Source: Solanum dulcamara (Eukaryota; Streptophyta; Magnoliopsida; Solanales; Solanaceae). Taken from it: a stretch of DNA of 64,000 nucleotides. The DNA lies in contig NC_077240.1 of assembly GCF_947179165.1 (NCBI RefSeq), forward strand, positions 79,806,001 through 79,870,000. Direction: 5' to 3'. Numbering within the stretch: the stretch's first letter is position 1; every line of letters starts with the position of its first letter. The notes under the pieces are model-generated. The model was not told where the DNA came from and ran no database searches. It saw only the letters and a program-made list of their open reading frames with translations. Below, piece by piece: positions 10,747 through 21,678 of this stretch. Made by a program: the position numbers and the translations under genes.

Positions 10747-11390
10747 CTCAGGTATCAACAACATATACAATGAAATCACAAAAGTGGGGTCTAGAGAGCT
10801 TCATGGTCTACGCAGACCTTACCCCTACCTCTATGCTCAGCTCAAGTGCATCAAATCAAATCAAACAACATATCCAACGAAATCACACAAGTGAGGTCTA
10901 AAGAGCATAAGAGTACTCACCTCTATGCTCAGCTCAAGTGTATCAAATCAAACTAGTTATGAAAATGAAAAACGACCGAAAAAAAACAAGACAACTAATA
11001 ATGAAATCACGTAAGTGCTAATAATAAAATCACACAAGTGAGGTCTAAAGAGCATAAGAGTGCCCACCTCTATGCTCAGCTCAAGGGCATCAACACGAAA
11101 AATGACAGTGAAAAAACCACGACAACTAATAATGAAATCACACAAGTGAGGTATAGAGAGCATAAGAGTACCTACCTACACGCTTAGCTCAAGTGCATCA
11201 AATCAAACTAGTTATGAAAAGGAAAAACGACAGTGAAAACACAACAACTAATAACGAAATCACACAAGTGAGGTCTAAAGACCATAAGAGTACCTACCTA
11301 TGCGCTAAACTCAAGTGCATCAAATCAAATCAAATCAGTTATGAAAAGGAAAAAACGACAGTGAAAAGAACAAAGCAACTAATAACGAAA
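10747..11390 (-). repeat. Tandem array derived from a SINE tail
   Basis: The motif GAAATCACACAAGTGAGGTC, a diverged TS SINE 3' segment in reverse orientation, recurs at about 10772, 10879, 11025, 11132 and 11255. Each is followed by AGAGCATAAGAGT, then CTCAGCTCAAGTGCATCAAA. Between the later units lies ACTAGTTATGAAAA and ACGACAGTGAAAA. Spacing is 106-147 bases. The first unit is the most SINE-like (GTCTACGCAGACCTTACCCC near 10807), so one inserted SINE probably seeded the array. Confidence 0.7.
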
Positions 11391-11547
11391 GCAGTACAGA
11401 AATTCAAACTTTATGAATTAGATAAATTTGAAGAGTTCATACCAGCATTAGATTAATCCAAAACTGATCCAAAAAAAACCATTCTTAGCTGTGTTCTCCC
11501 ATCTAGGTATCATCGAAAATCAGTAATTTCAGTGTAAAAGGCTATAG

Positions 11548-11691
11548 ATGAAACCTCCGCCACCGGCGCAAACATCGATGACGGCGCCACCGGCGCAAAC
11601 ATCGATGACGGCGCCACCGGCGAGAACACCGATGACGGCAGCTGAAGGAGAATTCGCTACCTCACTCCCTATAACCCTACCCCCCTGGTAG
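11548..11691 (+). other. Small ORF with three 9-residue Pro/Ala repeats
   Basis: A 47-codon ATG frame over a GC-rich island in otherwise AT-rich DNA. It encodes MKPPPPAQTSMTA, then two more 9-residue units of the APPAQTSMT type, then an ordinary tail ending PPW. The 27-base unit is tandem three times with almost no divergence. The opposite strand is also open across the repeat. I cannot name a family; it could be the first exon of a decayed gene or a chance ORF. Confidence 0.2.
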
Positions 11692-12085
11692 GGTCGTATA
11701 GATTTTATAGGTGAAGCTTCCCAGGTTAGGTTTTAGTTACACTAATAACCCTCAATTTGAACTATTTTACCTTTACTAATTACGCTAAGACTTTTATTTT
11801 GTAAAATATAAAATTATACTATTTTCTTATATAATGATAGTTATCCGGTATTAATTTGACACGTATATAAAAAAACAATTAATAATAAAGGTAATATTAC
11901 TATATTATTTTTTAAATATATTAAATATAATATTTTAAAAAATATATTAGATATTAAATAGTATTTAATATCAAGAATAAAATAGACATAAAATGATAAA
12001 TTATCTCTTTATTTTTTAAATTGAAATAAGTATTATTGGATAAATATTTTTAATATAATGGATTAGTAGAAATAGACAGAGAGAG

Positions 12086-12272
12086 TATATTTAAACTATT
12101 TTTGAGGATACGGGTAAATATGACTTCTTTTTCAAATAAAAGGTTTGGTGAAATGGATTTGAGTTGTAAAAATAACTGTGTAAAAATACAAATAAAATTA
12201 TATATGATAGATGATCTTTCTCTGAATTTTGCACATAATGAGAACTTAATGTTATCTAATTGCTCTTATACT
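12086..12272 (+). repeat. Direct repeat flanking copia relic, left copy
   Basis: About 187 bases beginning TATATTTAAACTATTTTTGA and ending AATTGCTCTTATAC. It matches 13166-13348 at roughly 85% by eye, including AAATGGATTTGAGTTGTAAA in both. The two copies bracket the copia-derived sequence. Confidence 0.7.
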
Positions 12273-12284
12273 GTGAAAAGATGA

Positions 12285-13161
12285 ACTATGAGCTTGAAGA
12301 CTTAGCTCGAGTAGTTCTTCAATGGAGATCAATGATCTAGAGAGAGAATTATTGGAGAAGATATTTTGTATATGGAAAATTGTATTGATGTGCCTTCATT
12401 ATCAGTACATGAGCTGAATATACAAAGAATAATATTTACATCTAATCGTCTAACTAACGTGTTTGCTAGTTGTATAATTAACCACTAATCTAACTAACTT
12501 GTAACAATACTAACAACCTAACTACCACGTGACTATCATGTGCTAATACTCCCCCTCAAGCTGGAGGGTGTAAAATGTTCAACAATCCCAGCTTGTTCGT
12601 CAAATAGGAATGCTGCACTTTACTTAGCCCCTTAGTTAACAAATTTGCCTGTTGCTCTTCAGTTCTCACATACTTTATCTCAATAAGTCTTTCTTTGATC
12701 TTGCCCCGTATGAAATGACAATCTATCTCGATATATTTTGTACGCTTATGGAATATTTGATTAGACACAATCTTTAAGGCAGCCTTATTGTCACTGGGTG
12801 TTTCACGTGTACTCCCAACTCTTGAAATAAGTCCAGTAATCATGTAATCTCAGCCACAACTGATGCCATGCTTCTATACCCTGCTTATGTAGAACTTCTT
12901 GAAATTGTTTGCTGCTTCTTAGATTTTCAGGACATCAATGAACTTTCAAAATTGACTAAGCAGCTTATCACAAACCTTATAGTGTTTGGGCAAGTTGCCC
13001 AATATGAATCACACCAACATGTAAGCTGCTGACTAGGTAATGAGCTCATAAAAATACCTTGCCCAGGTGTAAGTTTCATGTATCTCACTACTCTAATAGC
13101 TGCTCCCCAAATGAGATTATTTTGACTGCTGCATAAACCGACTTAATGTCTGTACTGTGTA
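12285..13161 (-). pseudogene. Ty1/copia reverse transcriptase-RNase H relic with LTR remnant
   Basis: Reading the - strand from 13161, frame-shifted pieces recall the end of copia reverse transcriptase (YTVQTLSRFMQQ, then AAIRVVRYMKLTPGQG). They are followed by LTCWCDSYWATCPNT, SKKQQTISRSS, YRSMASVVAEIT and TKYIEIDCHFIRGKI, ending in LLTKGL and LGLLNI, as in copia RNase H. The last part stays open from 12843 to 12556. Several stops and at least one frameshift make it non-functional. A polypurine tract (CCAGCTTGAGGGGGAG on the - strand, near 12549-12564) follows, then about 265 bases of likely LTR. The 5' two-thirds of the element is missing. Confidence 0.85.
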
Positions 13162-13165
13162 GGGA

Positions 13166-13348
13166 TATATTTAAACTAGTTTTGATGTTATAGGTAAACA
13201 TAACTTCTTTTTTCAAATAAAAGGTTGATGAAATGGATTTGAGTTGTAAAAGTAACTTTACGTGAAAATACATATAAAATTGTATATGATAGACGTTCTC
13301 TAAACTTTGCACATAATAAGAACTTAATACATCAAATTGCTCTTATAC
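13166..13348 (+). repeat. Direct repeat flanking copia relic, right copy
   Basis: Partner of 12086-12272. It starts directly where recognisable copia sequence ends (about 13161), so the boundary is sharp. Confidence 0.7.
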
Positions 13349-13352
13349 GAGT

Positions 13353-16200
13353 TGTTTCACTATTTGGTCATTTGAGATCCTAGTGGTATACTATGAAATA
13401 GATATATCCTAGTACCTATTTATATGTGAATTTTCTTATTTTTAATAGTTTTATATTTCGTTTCTTAATTTACGTTGAATTTTATCATAATAGAATTACG
13501 CTTACCTACAACTTAAATTTTAAGATTACGCTTTAAATTCTGCATTTTCCCTCTTTAAACCTAACCCTAATACGAAATACTTTTATACATGTTAGTTTTG
13601 GTACTTTTTAGTAAATTTATAATTTGCCAATAAAATTATATTCACCTTTCTTTTAATGTAGTTCTTACTAAAATTATATTTAAATATAATTTAGATTTAA
13701 AAATTACACATACAATCTCGATCAATATCTCTTTCGTATTCAACAATCCTTATTCTTACTCTAACCTTAATATGAAATATTTTATTTTTTAAAATTTTCA
13801 ATTGATATTTAGAGCCCGCATTAGACTTCTGATTAAATTTAAGATCTCTAATTAAGAGTGGAGCAATCTTATCACTGCACCACAATTCATAAATACTCTT
13901 TTATTTCCTATATCAATATTTTTTAAAATTTATAAGAATAAATAAACAAAAAGTTTTTATGTACCTATCCTCAATATTATCAAGACAATCCACATTTTCA
14001 ACCAGTCAGTTTTTATGTATATATTATTTTTTTTTAAATTTACTTATGAGATTATACTAGTATATTATTATTATTGTTGTGTCTTGTTTTTCTTTCATTC
14101 GGTGTTTAATATTATTTTTTTATGAAAAAATTTTTTGTAGCTGTTATTTTTTAGATATGCACATGGTAAAATTCCGCTCCTATACAATAGCTTGCAAAAT
14201 AACGCAAAAGAAATAACTCTCACTAAGCAAGTTCGGTGCGAAGAACCCGATTCAAAAGACAAATCTCCTACTTTCGCTTGCAAAAGGTTTTAAACTAATT
14301 GAATCCGATTAATTTAAATTAACACCAAAAAAATCTCATTTGGGATGTAATTACTTTATGAAAAAGCTATTTTCTTTTGAAGTCTATACAAGGATAATAT
14401 TAATAAAAAAATACTTATTTTTTTGCCTCATTTTAAAAAGTAACTTAAAACACATTGAATTGCATAGTCGAATGAATAATTAATTTGGAACAATCATAAC
14501 ATATTTAGTCTCATGGGTAAAATCTGAAGATAATAAGGTATATATTTTATTTTTACTGTATGAATATAAAAAAGATTATTTTCGAAAAATTGAATAATAA
14601 TTTGAAATATAGCATTAAATACCACAGACATGGCATATGGTCCTCTGACAAAAGTAATAAATTTATTAGAAAGAAATAGATCATGTGGGGTTCACAAATT
14701 TGAAAAGAAATAGGCTAATAACATAAATTTGAACAATTCTTTGACAAAAATTTCTAGAAAAGATTTTTGTTTTAATTTTTAGAAAAAACTTTGCACAGAA
14801 ATTTATGTACTTGGTTAATTGCTTTTCTTTTTTCAAGATTTTTTGTGTTTTTTAAAAAAATATTCTATTACATTCCTACAATATCAGGAATTGCAAAACA
14901 TAAACAGTAAAGCTTAGAATTCACAAAAAATGTTCAAAATTTAATATGTAAATATAAACAACTTTTTGACTTATATACATAGAGTATTATTTTATATATA
15001 AAATTATTTGATAAAAATATTTATTCTTCACTATATGTGACCGCATACTAGACCACAAGTCATGGTAGTTGGTATTTTATTACTATTAGTTTTTAATTTA
15101 GATAAGTACCTTAGTGTTTTTTTTTGAAAAAAAAAAGGAAAAGAAACATTTTAAAATAGTTAAAAGGAAAAGTTAACCAAACAAATATTTTAAGCAAGAA
15201 AAATTTGCATGGCCAAACTTCAAGTTCAAAAGTTATTTAATACCAACTATAATTTTTTTTAATAATTGCTGATTGATTTCAAGTTCCACATGGCTTTATT
15301 GTACACAATATCCACCACTAAAATTTTATGATTAATTATAAATAAAATATTGTTATATATATAATATATTATAACATGAAAAATCAAATTTAAAGAAAAT
15401 TCAACCTTAGGAAGATATGATTATATAAAATAATAATTTTTAGTATAAGGATATAATTTAATAGTCAATAAAATGCATATAAATTTTAAATTTAAATGAG
15501 ATCTTTACGCAAATAATTTGTTTGAGTCACTGCTTATCTTTTTTAGCTGATATTAATAAATTATATATAAATTATACCTACATTATATATTTAGTAATAG
15601 TCTTTAATTTAAGCGATTGAGTGAATCATTAGTTACATTAGTTCTTCAAATGATGATATAAATAAGTGAGCAAAATAACACGTATATCTTAATATTGTTT
15701 CAAAAAATAGAACCCAAAGATGTAATATAGCTGCCAATAAAATGAGTTCAAAATCATAATATATCGTGTTCAGATCTCAATAAAATAAAAATGCTAAATA
15801 ATTTTTTTTCATCGCTCCAAGTCTAGATAGAAAACATTACTCGATATTTATGCTAGTAGAGATCGTTTGGTTGAGAATAAGTTATCTCAAAAATAGTTAT
15901 CTCAGAATAAGTTATTCTGTCATTCTCATCACTATAATAAAAATGGTGGAATAAATAATTTAAAAACTTTCTAATATCTCAAACCAAATACAAGATAAAA
16001 TAATTTTATAATTTTTTTCAGAATTATTATACCGTATATCTCACACAAAAATCTTAATGTAACAAAATCAAATCTAAAAAAAAGATCTTCTATTTTTTCC
16101 CTATATAAAAAATAAAAAAAATTATCCAATATCTATAATAATAAACACTAACAAATATTAATTAAATGTACGTATAAACTAACACGAACATCACGATTAC
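13353..16200. other. AT-rich intergenic DNA, no gene seen
   Basis: About 2.8 kb of very AT-rich sequence without coding character on either strand. A possible MITE end (ATCGTTTGGTTGAGAATAAG, near 15863, with CAAACCAAATACAAGA near 15980 as candidate partner) is the only structure noticed. Confidence 0.45.
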
Positions 16201-16319
16201 TTCCAAAATCTTTGAATCATAAGAGTAATAATAAAAAATTTCAAACGTTGCGTACGCGAAATGCCACCTTTTTCTTTTTTCCTATCTTTGTGAGAAAATC
16301 AAGAACACAAAAGCTGACC

Positions 16320-16940
16320 CCTCACCCCCACCCCCACCCCGACGCCACCCCCACACCCCTCAGCAGAAAAGGCCAATACAGCTTCAAACTTCAAAGTCCA
16401 CCATTAATGGTCATCCTCAAAGACAAAAATTTCCACAAAAAATGCTGTGTTGTACAAAATTTACCATACCATTTCAAAAAAAAGATCTTTTTATTTTTTA
16501 ATAATCTTTTTCTATTTGTACAAACACATGTGTATGTGTCACAAACTATAAGGGGTTGTATCAATTATAGTTAAAATTTTATTATGAGTATTTACATGAT
16601 CTGATTGTGACCCTTTTCAAATCTTTTGGCTCTTGTTACCTTAGATTTGTATTACATTACATGTAAAGAAAAAACAAACAAATGGTTTTGTTTTCTCAGA
16701 TTTACTGTTGAAAAGCAAAAGAAGCCTGTTTTAGAGGACGCGAAAATCAAGGAGAAGGCTTTTAAGGATTTTTTGGTTCATCTCAACCACCCACTCTTAC
16801 CCTTTTGTTAAGACCCTTTAATTTTCTGTTCTTGGTTTTTGTCTTTTTTTTTTTTTTTTGATGAAGCCTATAAGGAAGACCCAATTATTGGTTGCTTTTA
16901 TACAGAATGGGATGAAGTAATCAGGCTTTTAGGTACAAAA
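16320..16940 (+). other. Probable first non-coding exon region of the SINAT gene
   Basis: A C-rich, low-complexity patch (16321-16360) and more balanced sequence to about 16930 stand out from the AT-rich flank. A donor-like site, CTTTTAGGTACA, occurs near 16930. SINAT genes commonly have a leader intron, and a good acceptor (TTTGGTGGCAG) lies at 21584-21594 just before the coding start. The exact leader exon cannot be fixed without transcript data. Confidence 0.3.
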
Positions 16941-16989
16941 TCTCATCTTGGTTTTGCTATTCATGGTTAGGTTTGCTTTCTTTCCCCTT

Positions 16990-17695
16990 AGATTTTTGGT
17001 ATTTTATTGTGTTTGTGGGGGTGCTGATAATTTTGTGATTTTCTTGTTTCTGGGAGTTGTCATGAACTTATAAAGATTGGACCTTTGTGTCATAAAATTG
17101 GGTTGAATTCTGGTTTTTTTTTTCTTTTCCTTTAGATTTTGGGACTTTTGCTGTGGTATCTTTTTTTGGTTTGAAGTTTATGTTTGTGCTTTTCTTGTTT
17201 TGGGAGTTGTTATGAGCTTATAAAGATTGGACCTTTGTGTCATAAAATTGGTTTGAATTCTAGGTTTTTTTTCTTTCCCTTTAGATTTTGGGACTTTTTC
17301 TGTGGTATCTTTTCTTGGTTTGAAGTTTTTGTTTGTGGGGTGCTGATAATTTTTGTGCTTTTCTTGTTTCTGGGAGTTGTTATGAGCTTATAAAGATTGG
17401 ACCTTTGTGTCATAAAATTGGTTTGAATTCTAGGTTTTTTCTTTTCCTTTAGATTTTGGGACTTTTGCCGTGGTATCTTTTCTTGGTTTGAGGTTTATGT
17501 TTGTGGGGTGATGATAATTTTTGTGCTTTTCTTGTTTCTGGGAGTTGTTATGAGCTCATAAAGATTGGACCTTTGTGTCATAAAATTGTTTTTTTTCCTT
17601 TTCCCTTAGATTTTGGGACTTTTGCTGTGGTATCTTTTCTTGGTTTGAAGTTTATGTTTGTGGGGTGCTGATAATTTTTGTGGTTTGAAGGCTTT
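16990..17695 (+). repeat. ~150-170-base tandem repeat in the SINAT leader intron
   Basis: The unit contains GATTGGACCTTTGTGTCATA, AGATTTTGGGACTTTTGCTG, TTGTGGGGTGCTGATAATTT and CTTGTTTCTGGGAGTTGTTA. The first phrase recurs near 17074, 17225, 17395 and 17562, with a partial fifth unit to 17690. An isolated single copy sits at 18062-18125, separated from the block by about 360 bases. Confidence 0.85.
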
Positions 17696-18125
17696 CAGGT
17701 TCTTACTTTTCCTTTATGGGAAGTTGATGTTTTTGTTTGAATTTGAGGAATCCAAGGTTAAAAGAGGGAAGATAAATGTGAAGAAAGCATATGGTGTAGC
17801 ATCTTGGGTCTTTTTTTTTCTTTTGAGTTAGCTGTCAGAATTGATTTTTGAATTGCCTTTACTAGGTTATTGAAAAAATTGGAATGTTGGCAAAAAGTGA
17901 AAGAGTCCAGAAATACTCTCTTGTCAAGGATTTAGGTTTCTTTCTCCTAGAAATGCTAACAAAGTTGGATCTTTGGATGTTTGCTCTAGTCTTGGCTGCT
18001 AGTTTTATTGATCAGCAAATTTTGTTGGATGATGATTTCCCCCCTTTTTGTGCTTGTTTGTGGGAGTTGTTATGAGCTCATAAAGTTTGGACCTTTGTGT
18101 CATAAAATTGGTTTGAATTCTTGGT

Positions 18126-18238
18126 TCGAGGGTCTATCGGAAACCACCTCTCTACCTCCAAGGTAGGGGTAAGGTCTGCGTATACTCTACCTTACCAAGA
18201 ACCCACTTTGTGGGATTATACTGGATATGTTGTTGTTG
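18126..18238 (+). mobile_element. TS-type SINE tail, + orientation
   Basis: It reads TCGAGGGTCTATCGGAAACC, then CTACCTCCAAGGTAGGGGTA, then GTCTGCGTATACTCTACC, and ends GGATATGTTGTTGTTG. It is a close match to the Solanaceae TS SINE 3' region and the best preserved in the window. It lies in the SINAT leader intron. Confidence 0.8.
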
Positions 18239-20378
18239 CTTCTTCTTTTTCTTCCCATTTTTGTCCAATCAAAGTTACGCCTTTTCAGTAAGGGGTGTGA
18301 GGCGTAGTAGTTCTTGATGTTGTAGGCATTTCGTTTGCTTCTTGTATAAGAAAATTCTTTGAGAAGATTTTTATATGGTACTTTTTCAGTTTGATGTTGG
18401 TAATAAGTGAGATACCATAGTTGCTATGCTGTCTATGCTTCTTCCTTTTGAGGCGATACTTTGCTGGACGTTTAGGATAACCTTGTCAGCTGGGAAGCTC
18501 TCTATCCACACTTGACTTAAGAAATCTTGTGTTTGAAGAACTTAGATTTATTCATCTCGGTGGATCAGTTTTGGTTAACCAAGGTATCCTGCATGAGCAC
18601 TAAAGTGTTTGATGGCTTTGGCCTGTAGAATATAAAGCAAATGTGTGTGCAGACAATTTTAATGATGTGTAACATAGGCTAGAAAATGCTAATCTACAAG
18701 TACCTCTAATATTGAACTACTAAATGTAGTGATATATTTCGTGCACCGTGACGTCATAAGTTTAGCCACACTCTAAGTATTGTTATTATAGACCAGCTGT
18801 TTTGAGACCTCCCGCAGAGCATACCTAGTTCTCGTTTATCAGTTTAGTTTTGATAACAAACAAAATCACTAAGCCTTGTACTTAGCATGTAAATTTGCAT
18901 TGGCTTGGTTGATGGTATTACTTGGCAGTAGTCTCGAGCTTGTGATCATGTCTATCTTTGACTTTTACTTTATACTGTTTGTCCTTCAACAAAGTCAGAT
19001 AATTCTTTAAACAACTTTTGAGCATATCACTCACACTTACCTAAAGAAGAGAAGCTGCATGAATAATTTTAAGGAGTTTTTTGAAATTGAAAAAAAGCCT
19101 TTATACTCCTTTTTGAGAAGGTTAGGTATTTACCAAGTCATTATACTTATTAGGCATTACTTTCTTTTTTAAGAGTCATGATAATTAACACAGCTAAATC
19201 GGAGGTCTCTGCCAAAAAAACAGTTGTATGAATGTCTTTTTTATTTTTTATAATGCCTTCATCCCTAGAATTACTAGCTTACTTTCCTTTTGAGAATTTC
19301 CAAGAATAGGATTATCTTACTGTAAACCTTACCTTAGTTGTCCTCACTTTTCACTTCAAACAAAGTTTTCATTGTCTAGTACTTTTAAATGTGTTCTTTC
19401 GGTACTTTGATACATGAAATAATGCAACTTGTGACTTTTCATTAAATCTTTAAATATCTAAAATATTTTCAAAATGAGCTATCTAATTTACAACTGAGCT
19501 TGGAGAGTTGGTCAAATGCCTCCCTTGATAGAAGGCACCAAGACATCCACTATTATTGTCAAGGAGATTCTAATTGTATCTTGAAAAGAATTACTTCTAA
19601 TTCTTTATATGTCTCTACCTTTGGATCCAATTGTAGTCAAATTATGATAATTGCATGGGAGTGATGGATAGTTCTTTAGCCAACACACATCTTTTACCCA
19701 AAGCTATAGTTTCCTGACATGTTTTCATCTTTCTAGTAAATTTACCATGTGGTTATGGTTTGTGATATCCGTTCTCAATCTATGTGTCTGACTTCAAATT
19801 GACAAATCCAAAGTGCTACTTTGGTGCTACATAAAAGAACATTACTTGGTTTTTGAATACCCTTTACCACTGTGTTTCTGCACTCTTTTCAATAGTTAGT
19901 GTCTAGAAAAAAAAATATATAACACTGTCGAAATGAGACCTAATTTCTTTTCGCTGTGGAATTTTAGGGGATGTTAAGTGGGAAGTAACATTGATTTAGA
20001 CTTTAAAGTAATGAAGTAAACATGGTTCTTCCAAGAAATTTTGAGAAACAGTTAATATAATCTAGCTCTTGGTAAGAAACTTTAGGTACAAGTTAAGATA
20101 CATTTATATGCTTTGCCAAACATCAGATGCCAAATCCTTATAAGAAACTATTAACTTATTAAAAAGCAACTTTGAAATAAATTTTGATATTTAGAAACTT
20201 ATAAAGAAACTTTTTAAGTTATAATTTTTTCCATTTCAAACAGCATGATACACTTGAAAATCTTAGTCGAAGATATTTTTCTCTGACTCTTGAGATATGA
20301 AATTGGACAATTTTTTATGACGAAGGGAGTAGTTTTCTTGGACTCATCCAAAAAAAAAGTACAGTTTTTCTTGAATTT

Positions 20379-20548
20379 GTTGCTCAATCCATACCGTGAA
20401 AGCAGATGAGGTGTCAGTCTGGACAAAATGTCTCTTTGATTTCCAATAATAAAGGCTGTCTTGGATAGGTTGCTCAATCCATACCATGAAAATCAGCTGC
20501 AGATGAGGTGTCATTCTGGATAAAATATCACTTTGTTCTCCAATATAG
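20379..20548 (+). repeat. Two-copy ~88-base tandem duplication
   Basis: GTTGCTCAATCCATACCGTG at 20379 and GTTGCTCAATCCATACCATG near 20470 each lead into GCAGATGAGGTGTCA, then TCTGGA(C/T)AAAAT and TCCAATA. The copies differ by small indels. It lies in the SINAT leader intron. Confidence 0.7.
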
Positions 20549-21678
20549 TCGTCCTCTACGTATATAATGTGCTGTTTTAAGATGTACTAGCAATAAACTT
20601 ACTATATATGAAGCAGGAATACAGTAGAGTGGTAGTCTTTGTTCATTATTTATATAAATCCATCTTTCAAATTTCACGTCGATGGATTTCTATGACTCCA
20701 TCAAAATGATGCCTATAAAGGATTTTTAAATCTTGGACTAGTTATGTAGCAGCTTGGTTTCCATTACAAACACTCTTTCCCAATCTTTGGTTGTGAACTA
20801 CACTTTTCTGGATGATTTGTCCTGAGAGTAGCATAGCTTCGCATAATTTGCACTGCAAGGACTATATTAGTATCTGAAGAGAAGTTACAGATGTGCATCT
20901 GTTATTTATATCTTAATTTTACTTCTTGTAATTGCCACAGAACCAATTGCAATTGCTTTTGGGGATTAGATATGTATGTTCAAAAAAAAATTTGATCGGT
21001 GAATTAAGTGACAACAACATACCAAGTGTGCTCGGTGAATTAAGTCTTTGGTCAAACTTTTTACGAATACTAATATTTTGATCTTACACAAGTATCTTAT
21101 TACAGCAATTATTTGACACAAGACCTAGTTATTGAAAGATGATACATTAGATAGACTTCTGTTCTAGACATGTGTGCAACTTGCTGATCTTGAATGCTGA
21201 CAATCGAAAAGTTCATAGACTAGTTATCTCGTTATTTATAATAGGCACGCTAACTTGTTTCACTAAACTTCTTCTCTGTTGTTCTCCTTTTCCCAACTCT
21301 CTTGTTAATTTTACTTGTGAAATGAATATTTTCTAAAAATTTCACTCTGGTTGGCCATTGAAGACCTGACAAATACATTTCCATGCAAGTGGTTGGTGTT
21401 AGATTGCATGCATTAACTGGCATTAAAATAGGCTGCTCTAACTTGTAGTGGCATAAACCTCCTTTCTGACGCCTTATTGACTTTTCACTTATGTAAATCT
21501 TTTTCCTTTTCTGTTTGTTAGGTTGATTTCTCTGCCTTTTTGTTCAGAAGATAAATATCTTTCCAATTTATGTCTATGCTTCCTTTGGTGGCAGGATCAG
21601 GACCATCAAGAGAGCTAGAAGATCAGATTTGAGGAGGATATATATTGTTGTCGACACATAGTAATTTATATAGATAGC

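Noticed and set aside
16212..16574. 120-codon + strand frame upstream of SINAT
   Set aside because: Contains a CCCCCA low-complexity run and basic, Phe-rich text without any motif; more likely leader or promoter sequence.
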